DNA from: Trichobilharzia szidati
Taxonomy: Eukaryota > Platyhelminthes > Trematoda > Strigeidida > Schistosomatidae
Assembly: GCA_944472155.2 (NCBI GenBank)
Contig: OX235273.1
Location: 86,360,793-86,424,792, forward strand
Length of the DNA: 64,000 bases
Direction of reading: 5' to 3'
Shown here: positions 55,795 through 64,000 of the stretch, piece after piece
How the letters are laid out: the number at the start of each line of letters is the position of its first letter
Numbering within the stretch: position 1 is the first letter of the stretch
The notes under the pieces: generated by a model
Told to the model about the DNA's origin: nothing
Database searches by the model: none
What the model saw: the letters and a program-made list of their open reading frames with translations, nothing else
Made by a program: the position numbers and the translations under genes

Positions 55795-56146
55795 GTATTG
55801 TAACAACAAAAGACAAGGGCCAGGCAACAGATCGTTTATTAAAGAAAATCAACACATATTTATAGATTTCAATATACATTATTTTAGATTATTGTTAGTG
55901 GAAAATACAGTCTTTTGATTGGGTGTTTCTCACAGAAAGTTAATCTTTCATCTCTTTGTGACTGTTTCTTGAATGTCAGATCATCTATATGTTAACTGTA
56001 TCCGCCTACGCAAAGTCTGCTACGGTCGGTTTTGAATCAGTCTTTGTTCATATTTTCTCACGACAAATCTTGAGAACGTAAATATTGACGTAAATTACTG
56101 TCTACCAATTTGGCTAGTAGACAGCTCTCACCACAGTATGATGGGG
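55795..56146 (+). repeat. Dispersed 300-bp repeat, copy 2
   Basis: Starts GTAACAACAAAAGACAAGGG and ends near CAGCTCTCACCACAGT. Same family as 52385-52716 (inverted) and 58197-58489 (direct). No coding sequence. Possibly LTR-derived. Confidence 0.7.
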
Positions 56147-56149
56147 AAG

Positions 56150-58190
56150 ATTCTTAGCTCAGGTGAATGATTTTTGATTTAGTTGTGTTCTCCAAACTGT
56201 TTGATTTATGCGTGAACCTTTTGTTGTTTTTCAAGAGAACATCTTCAGCACAGGTTTTCATTCTTGTAGGACGACGAAAGCTTCTCAATTAGAGCAACCA
56301 GCTCCAAGAACACAAATAAATCAGTCAGTTATGTAAAGCTTTATGCAGGTCATTCACGTTTTCCTTTAAACACCAACAACTAATGTGATAAAAGTACATT
56401 TAGTGTATAGTATACTAAAGATGAATCCTAATTGGTGGATGGTGACTGGTAGAGGAAAATCTAAAATTCAATTAAAGATGAATCCGTTTATAATACTATA
56501 GTACATCTAGGTTTTCACGTTCTACGATTTGCTGACACTGTACACGATCAAAGACGAATAACATTGTTTAATACAATACAAGCACAATTGAAAACTTGAA
56601 AAGATGTATTGTTAACGAAATCAAATTTCGAAAAGAGCAAAACGAACGAAAAAGTATTTAACCACATAAATACATATATAACAAACGAAAAGCAACGCTC
56701 AATAATACAATGGCAAATATTCCACAAACATATGTAAAATTAGTTAGTGTAAGCGTATAATATGTATACATAAATTAGTTTTATAAACATACAGTTAGAG
56801 TTAGTTAATATGAGGGCGCTACAAGTGAACTCATAGATCTGAGTAGGATTAGTCAGGTGAATCCTCTAAGTGGAGGATTAGCAATAACTGTTCATATGAT
56901 TAACACTTATCTATCTCTATTTATTCCTAACATGGTAACCTAATTTATGCTTTCATGTGCACTATTGTGAGTTTAATCACATCTTAACTATCATTTATTA
57001 TTCCTATACATTTGTTTATTTTCTGTCATTATGCCTATGTTTGACTTTACCGTAAAATAATAATAATAATAAGTAATTTCTTGAATTAAAGCAAGATATT
57101 CTTCCAACCAGGATCATACCTACACTAACTTCAGTCGGTGGGATTTATGATACCTCAGTCGTACCATGTATTCAAGCGAAACATTAAATGGCTATAAGCT
57201 TGAATAAACATAATATCTGAAAGCAAGTTTTCATTTCAATAAGTATATGATGAACTGTCTTATTATATAATCATTTAAGATTTAGTAGGTTATGTCTTAA
57301 TTTTAAGGCTCAACAAGACACATTACTTATAATTAACGCGCGTGCGACTAAAAAGTTTGTGTTAATTAGAGGTAAATGGTAGTGTATAATAACAGAGGCT
57401 ATAACTAAGTATGAAGACTGCTCAATATACATAAATCATTGATTTATAAAGTAGAAAAGTCATACCAAAGCCTGAGATACTAAGTCGAGTGTGTAGCAAG
57501 AATTAAAGAATTCACACTGGCTTGTAACTGAAGCACTATGACATAATCTTGAGGTATATTACAGTCAGAATCGGAACCAGCGGAAAGTTATAGTGACGGA
57601 TTTACTCTGATGCACAGCGAACTGTTCAAGTGACGAAGAATATATGGTGGCGACATACAATTTTCAAGGTTTTAACACTTGGTTAGGTAAACATAAAGTA
57701 TCACAGCCCAAGAGAACGGCCTATCAAATGACTTTGTACAGTCAGTCAGAAAACCCACATGATAATAATACATTATTTATTAGAAATTTATATTTAAGAC
57801 GAATAAATGAATAAAAGTAAATTCAATGACTCTTAACCTAAGCCTCATTTTGACTCTAATCCTAATCTTAACCCTAATATCAACCCTAACACTTATCCTT
57901 AACCCGAATTCTCAACCTAAATCTAAGTGAATAAGACATCAGGACAGAATTGCAGATTAGCTCGTAAACAGAACGGATCTTAAAGAGATGAACAGTGATT
58001 GGTTTTTCAAAGTTTTCTTGTAATAGCAATTCTGAGGCAATAGCACAAGAATGTACTGTCCCTTAGATAATGATGATTCGCTTATGGGCCCATTGTCATA
58101 TCCGCTATTCAGCAGTTATCACCTTCCCACCTTTCAAATACATAGCCCCAGAAAGCCACTTCTCTGCTTTCCGTTACCGTATGAATACTA
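56150..58190. other. No gene seen; degenerate telomere-like run
   Basis: Contains an (ATA)n stretch near 57055-57070 and a CCCTAA-like degenerate array at 57835-57925. No exon was recognised. Confidence 0.5.
57835..57925. repeat. Degenerate telomere-like repeat
   Basis: Repeated CCTAA / CCCTAA / ACTCTAATC units at irregular 6-13-bp spacing, such as TCTTAACCCTAATATCAACC. Flatworm telomeres are TTAGGG, so this could be an old interstitial telomere or simply a decayed minisatellite. Confidence 0.4.
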
Positions 58191-58196
58191 GTGTTG

Positions 58197-58489
58197 TAAC
58201 AATAGAAGACAAGGGCCAGGCAACAGAACGTTTATTACGGAAAATCAACACATATTTATAGATTTTGATGTACATTACTGTAGATTAATGTTAGTAGAAA
58301 ATACAGTCTGTTGATTGGCTGTTTCTCACACAAAGTTAACCTTGCATCTCTTGTGGCTGTGTCAGTTCATCTATATGTTAACTGTATCCGCCTGTCCATC
58401 TTGACCTTATTTTCATATGACTAACATTGACCCCAATTACTGTCAACCAATATGGCTAGCAACCATCTCTCATCACAGTGTTACGCCCG
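58197..58489 (+). repeat. Dispersed 300-bp repeat, copy 3
   Basis: About 80% like copy 2 over its length, with one deletion. It ends at CATCACAGTGTTACGCCC. The short open frame at 58070-58261 overlaps its start by chance. Confidence 0.7.
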
Positions 58490-59205
58490 TTCATTCATTC
58501 CTTTTTACAGCTAGTCTACAGCCCTGGTGAAATTTGTAATCGTATGAAAGAATAATTACCGTAGATCACCTAGTATACCACCCCTAATACAGCCTGAATG
58601 AAAGGATAGAAACATGATAAGATATTTAGCGAGTAATACACTATCCATAACATGCCGTTAAAACATACAGAAATGAAAGCGAACGGATGAAAAGAAGAAA
58701 GGTATGAAACAGTTACACCAGAAATATATATATATATTTATAGATCTTTTTTTGTCCATTCATATTTGTGTATTCAGAATTATATTCCAGGTTGTTGACA
58801 GTTGTGCTGAGCCACCCTTGTTACATGTATCCGGCGTGACCTTGATGAATATAGATTCTGTTATTAGTCTGTAGCGGTAGGTAATTCCCCAGAATTTTTG
58901 GCCACAGCATTCATCACTGAACATTGGATGCTGACCCTCACTGTTTTAGTCGATTTGTTTAGCTGAAGGCTTCCAGTCAAGCATCCACGCCACTTGGCAC
59001 ACCATCGTGTTAGTTCGTTCGCTCGTGCACGATCCCTAGCTAGTTAAGCAATCATCTCGCACTCCGATTTGGTCCCGAAATATAATTCGTAATTTGGACG
59101 ATCAATTCTGGTGTTTTGCTTTGCCTTTAGTCTTTGCGTAACGAATACTATAGAAGTTGTGGGTATTAGATCTTGCGTTAGTTTACTTCGTACTATTCGT
59201 GAACT
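58490..59205. other. No gene seen
   Basis: Contains TATATATATATT near 58727-58738. No repeat family or exon was recognised. Confidence 0.4.
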
Positions 59206-59214
59206 TCAGCACCC

Positions 59215-60090
59215 TTAGCCTCTAAAAGTCTCTGTTTCCATATCAGACTTCAGAATACAAACATCGTTCCAATCAATAATGTGGTTTTTGTCCCATGCAT
59301 GTGCAGCTATAGACGAATTTCTTTCTAAATTGTTGCAAGGTTGTGTTCCTGTGGAATGACCTTCATTTAGGCGTTTGTGTTCATTCACTCTTATTTTGAG
59401 TAATCTGGACGTTTGACCCACATATTTAGTCGGACACTCGGCACAAGATATTTTGCAAATTACATAATTTTTATCCATCATTTTAGTTGATTTATTTTAT
59501 TTTTAATTGGATTCGTCAGTTTAAACGTGGTGCGAATCTCAATGTTTTTGAGATCTCTTCGAATTAACTCTTATATGCCATTTTTGTATGATATCGTGAT
59601 CATTTTTTGCCAACCTCCTTCTTGTCATTCTGTGATTTTACCCTCTTTTTTCTCTTCTTTATACTACCTCTGATAAATTCTTTTGGGTGGTTGTTGTCGA
59701 GTAACATTTTGAATAAGACGTTTATTTCTTTTCGCTGGTCACCTGGTGTTGTTAAAAGTCTAAGTATTCAATCTGCGAGACCTTTTGTTAACCCTCGTTT
59801 TACCGTGAGTGGATGAGCTGAGTGCAAATCAATGAATCTCCCAGAATGTGCAGTTTTTCTATAGAGCGTCGTTTTTATGCTGCCATCTGTTACTCCTTGT
59901 ACTTTGCAGTCTAACATAGGCAGTTCCCCAATTTCATTCTCTATTTCCATAGTGAATTCTATTGAGTCTACTTGACTGTTTATTTGTGACATGATTAGTG
60001 TGAAGCTTGAATGAAATATACAGATCTTGGCACTATTAATCCATTTCTTCAAATAACTGAAATCTCCTATATATTTATGTGCCATTTCTA
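59215..60090 (-). mobile_element. PLE fragment, third subfamily, antisense
   Basis: Two - strand frames: 60085-59768 (RT C-terminal region, SIEFTMEIENEIGELPMLDC) and 59481-59215 (GIY-YIG core with KYVGQTSRLL and RVNEHK). About 290 bp between them is frame-broken. It differs clearly from the 9-kb and 28-kb families, being of the type with a shorter Cys pattern (VICKISCAECPTKYVGQTSR). Confidence 0.8.
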
Positions 60091-61849
60091 AAATTACTAA
60101 CTTTAGAATGATTCACAGTCCCCCAAAAATATAAGATGAAAATACAATTGATGGATTCGCAATAGAATAGTGCTAAATGAATGTTTTAATTTAATGTTGG
60201 TGAATTAAGGTTTGAAAGGATCTGACACTCAACAAAATGATATTTTAGAATACAGAAAGATGATTTCGTACAGTTTTTCTTATAATTTAAAAAACTCCAT
60301 TCCTTCCCATCGAAACATCGTGTATATCCATTGTTTGAAAGAAATCTATATTTAGCTCATTTGTACAAGTTTTTACGAATACAGGTTTAAAGCGCAAAAA
60401 TATATGCACGTGTTGGATCTTACTTCGTCTCCTCTTTCTCTGTGGCTGCCTGGTTGCTGTCATAATTATCAGTTCCATCTTTTGGAAATTAGATGAAACT
60501 CACATCCTTGTTCGAAGAAGATTCAACAGTCAATTTGCCAAATATACAGTGATGAAGAATTACTGGAAGATACTACCAACGGATCTTTGGAGTGTATTAT
60601 TAATTTTTTGGACAGTGGACTTGAACTTATTCCCAAGTAACTGTACACTCAAATAATCTTCATTCTTAATAACTGTAATTCATTGTTTTAGTATCTTCTG
60701 TTGCTTTAGTTTTATTTCGATATTTTGCGTAATTAATCAGTCTATTATCAGACCTGCTACAAAATAGCAACAGATTACCCAGGGGTTCTTCTTAGAGAAT
60801 TACTACTGATGGAAGGTAGGGTTTTGAAATTTTAATGGGTTTATAAACTTCTATAAAATCTCAGCATTACGGTATTTCTTGCCTAGTAATATAGGATGTC
60901 GTAAAGGGAGAATGTAACAGGACTGTCAAGTCTCCTGAGAACCTAAGAAGTTTTAAAATCTTTTGTTTGGGTTGTTTCTGGTAATCATTCACATAGCCAA
61001 TTTTAATGACTAGTTTTCAGTTCTTAGTCATTCGTAGTATGCGTTTTCGTGGATATCCATTGTTGCGTAGCCATTTATCTATGACCTGAAACTACTGCTT
61101 CAGTTTGTCCCTTGAGCATATCATTTTGGACTTGTGAAATAATATTGTGGTTTAGTGACCCATTTCATTGCTCATCATCGTAGTATACTTGCACTATGTA
61201 ACTGAACTTTGATTTGTTTATCACTCTAAAGATTGCGTGTTAACAATTGATACTTTTGTACTCGCTCAACTTTTGAATTTTGATTACGGCGATAATACAC
61301 ATTCCTACTTCTTCTCAAGTGCCTTTTGATTTATGTTGTAGATGTCAAGTAATCACAATGTTAAGACACAATTATAAACGCGAAGAAGTACTAGGATATA
61401 CGTGTACACTAGTTTGGTCAAATAGAGCAACACAACAGTGGTAGGTACCCGTTTGTGGTAAGTCGGATAAATTTGTTAAAATATGAGTGGGTTCCAATTC
61501 ACGCTCATTTTTGTCGGGTAAATCTTTGATGTGCACCACCTGCCTTAACCTACAGAGATTAGTGGGGCCTCTGTATCCAGGCGTGACAAAAAGAATATGC
61601 AAACTGTTAAACTCAGTAGAATGTAACACTAAGCTTCAGATGCTGTACAGGTTTACTGGACAACATAAATTTCGTATCCTCCATACAAATGAGCTCTGTG
61701 GAATAAGTTCCACTCCCACCTTGATAGTATGCTCAGTACATATGTGTTGAAAAGGTTTGAACAAACATTTAACATTTAGCTTCCCATAGATATCGTCTTC
61801 GAAACTACCATATTATCATCCTTTCACCGCTTTCCGAGTAAAACATAAG
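60091..61849. other. No gene seen
   Basis: No repeat, exon or RNA gene recognised. The opposite-strand frames 61487-61750 and 61629-61372 overlap and lack family signatures. Confidence 0.4.
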
Positions 61850-64000
61850 GATATACCGTGTGCTACTGACATAATTTTAAAGTAGTATATAGATAAAGAT
61901 ATAAATATTTATTCTTACTGCAAACATATTGAATGGCTCAGAGACGGATTTAATGAACGATACCAGTGAGACAATACGGATACGTGAAATGAAGACAAAG
62001 TAGAACAATACCGAAGATATGTACCAGTAGTTATTCTGATACGTGGTAGATGTATTTTACCTATATATGTAATGTGTCGCTAATAAATACTTCTGTTACT
62101 ATATCCACTTATCTTCTCCTGTTACATTTTGTGCCGCTGCTTCCAGATAGTGAAGGTCCCATAGACTACAGCTTTCAAAGGTGAAAACATATGGAGCTTC
62201 TTGGAGGACCTCGACGCTGTTTCTGAGTTGCAGGACGTTCGTGATACGACGGTGGGGATGGTTATGCTGGAGATGCTGCTGAGACATCAGGTAAAGGCGG
62301 TTTACTACAGTGTGGAGCAGGCAGGTGTGAAGAGACCTGGAAGATTTTGGTGAGACGACTGGTGGCGAAGTTCAATAGCCCGACGGATGGGCAACTGGTA
62401 ATGCAACAGTTCCATGCCCTTAAGTCGGAGCCACATGGAGACCTACTTGTATAGGAGGTGAAGCTGACAGGTCTACTTTATCGCACTGCTCACACTTTAC
62501 TAAGAGTCTACAACACAGTTGTTAGCCTCCAAGGCTATCGACAGTGTTCCAGAACGCACCACTCAGCAGTTACAACTGTTCAAATCTGCAGAACCTATGG
62601 ACATAGGTAAGGTCGCGAAGGTAACAAGATAGCCGCCGGACACGACCTTAACCGCCACAGAGCCACTGAAATCGAACGAATGGGAAAGCAAAATTGAGGA
62701 TTTTCGGGGTAAAGTAGAGGCGGTAGGTATGAGTGCCAGGAATGATCAATGCTTTGAGTGTAGCATATCAGAACTTTGGATGAGGTGCTGCCCAAAAGGA
62801 AGGAAAAGAAGGAAAGAAAAACATTTTAGACAGTATAATGTGTTTTCTTCCTCTCCAATAAGACTAAAAGTAGTGGAAGTAGTCGAGAGGGGACCATGTG
62901 TTCTAAGTTGTGCGTGAATGGTCGAAAAGTCGTATGTCTATTGGATACATAGGTGGCAGTCTCGATGATAGAGACGAATCTTTGTCAGAGTGTTAGACCG
63001 TGTTCACTGACTGTTCAAATGGTAGGTAGACATGTGCTAAGCATCACAGGTATGTCAAACTACAGTGTTCATATTACGGATCACAAAGTAACCCTTCAGT
63101 GTATTGTTTTGCCGCAGTTATGATTGATTTTCTGCAAGAGGTTCGTGAGGTAATTATCAAGAAAGAATGGGCTCTGATTACAAAGTACGGAACTACCAGC
63201 ACGACTGAGAGATACGAGAAAGAAAAGTGTAGAAAATACCAAATATAACAATGTTAGAGTAAATGATTATCTGTTCACTGGATATGCAAACCCTCATGGT
63301 CACTGCGATAAGGTGAGGTATGAAGTCCCAGTGACTGCTCAGAAAACGACACCGTACACAACACAAAAAGTTCTATGTCATTTACAAGGCAATGATGAAT
63401 GACAAGTTAGGACGTTAGAGGATGATATTACTGAAGAAGATGACAGCCCCTATTACACCCCAGTCCTTTCAGTGGAAAAAGGAAATGGGAAGTACATATT
63501 CTGTTTTGATTTCCAACAGCTTAACAGCATGGCGTAGTTGAGACCTTGTGTCATGCCAACTGCAGTAGAAACCTTGGATCGCCTACAAAGCGGGAATTTC
63601 ATTCCAGTTCTTGACCTCCGGTGAGTGGTCAAAGACTGACAGACTCGCATGAGAGACTGTCCCGGTGGATGTTGCGCCTACGGAAGTAAGACTTCACGAC
63701 CTCTCACGTTTTAGGGAGCGAAAAGTTTCCGGTAGACTGTTGTCTAGACTCGGAGATGAAGCTGAGTTGCGAGAGACTGAATAAAAGGTACATGCAGGGC
63801 AGCAAGATCCAGTAAAACTGACCCGTAGTTAGAGACCGGACCCTATCCTGAATACAGCGATACAAGTGATCGCCAACGGAATGGAAGTAAATCAACCTAT
63901 GAAAAACGGAAAGTTAACCATGCTACCCTCGCATATTACTAGGGAATAAGTTGTTGCATGGTTTGCCATACAGTCATATTTTCTTGCTGTTTACTATTTC
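61850..64000 (+). mobile_element. Decayed Gypsy-type LTR retroelement, cut by window end
   Basis: 61850-62103 is LTR-like (TATA-like GTATATAG, late AATAAATA) and related to 20965-21290. 62110-62920 carries a gag-like region with a CCHC-like knuckle (CFECSISELWMRCCP, near 62750). 62905-63000 shows a protease motif CLLDT followed by a stop where Gly is expected. 63440-63610 shows the RT start with FCFDFQQLNSM and FIPVLDLR. Many stops are present. The rest of pol and the right LTR are beyond the window or replaced. Confidence 0.7.
62905..63612 (+). pseudogene. Gypsy-type pol remnant (protease and RT start)
   Basis: The RT fingers region is legible in one frame from about 63440 (PVLSVEKGNGKYIFCFDFQQ) with an in-frame TAG at 63536-63538, and ends at a TGA near 63613 just after the DLR of the first catalytic motif. 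The protease active-site triplet DT is followed by TAG in place of Gly. It is not functional. Confidence 0.65.

Noticed and set aside
61372..61750. Overlapping opposite-strand genes near 61.5 kb
   Set aside because: Neither frame has a recognisable family, splice borders or host-like composition strong enough to support a gene.
1..64000. A bacterial or phage defence system, CRISPR array or biosynthetic cluster
   Set aside because: The sequence is eukaryotic (spliced genes, LINEs, SINEs); no direct-repeat array with unique spacers or prokaryotic gene order is present.

Overview
The window looks like nuclear DNA of a schistosome-type flatworm (Schistosomatidae, probably Schistosoma). It is AT-rich and its genes have short exons inside multi-kilobase introns. 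The introns are packed with Penelope-like elements (PLEs) carrying GIY-YIG endonucleases, RTE- and CR1-type LINE fragments, a Gypsy-type LTR element, tRNA-derived SINEs, and SINEs with a hammerhead-ribozyme motif of the schistosome S-alpha type. No bacterial-style operons, CRISPR arrays, rRNA genes or stand-alone tRNA genes are seen.

Two host genes are well supported. (1) TAF11, a TFIID subunit, lies on the + strand with four coding exons (3332-3526, 6586-7089, 13583-13679, 19306-19433). The exons join in phase to a 307-residue protein with an acidic middle and a complete C-terminal histone fold. (2) An immunoglobulin-domain receptor tyrosine kinase lies on the - strand with two coding exons (49249-48164 and 39889-36074) and an 8.3-kb intron. 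The predicted protein is 1633 residues: signal peptide, Cys-rich/Ig-like ectodomain, one transmembrane helix, and a tyrosine kinase domain with its main catalytic motifs present. Several short + strand exon candidates (21786-21832, 31782-31847, 32191-32332, 33503-33612, and 55028-55206) are phase-compatible but not identified.

Layout. 1-3.3 kb: intergenic with an RTE fragment. 3.3-19.5 kb: TAF11, whose introns hold SINEs, a 926-bp PLE unit with a 14-bp target-site duplication, a near-full PLE with about 150-bp inverted ends, two head-to-head hammerhead-SINE pairs, RTE fragments and a CR1 fragment. 19.8-24.6 kb: CR1 fragment, solo-LTR-like repeat, sparse DNA. 24.6-29 kb: nested PLE cluster. 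29.7-35.2 kb: hammerhead SINE, unidentified exon candidates, a PLE endonuclease fragment bracketed by an inverted repeat. 36-49.3 kb: kinase gene with PLE, CR1, RTE and a 490-bp fold-back element in its intron. 49.3-60.1 kb: microsatellite, RTE, hammerhead SINEs, a dispersed 300-bp repeat, PLE fragments. 61.8-64 kb: decayed Gypsy-like element running off the end.

The most distinctive structure is the set of ten hammerhead motifs. Eight of the ten sit in four head-to-head inverted pairs. Only two copies keep the consensus catalytic core.
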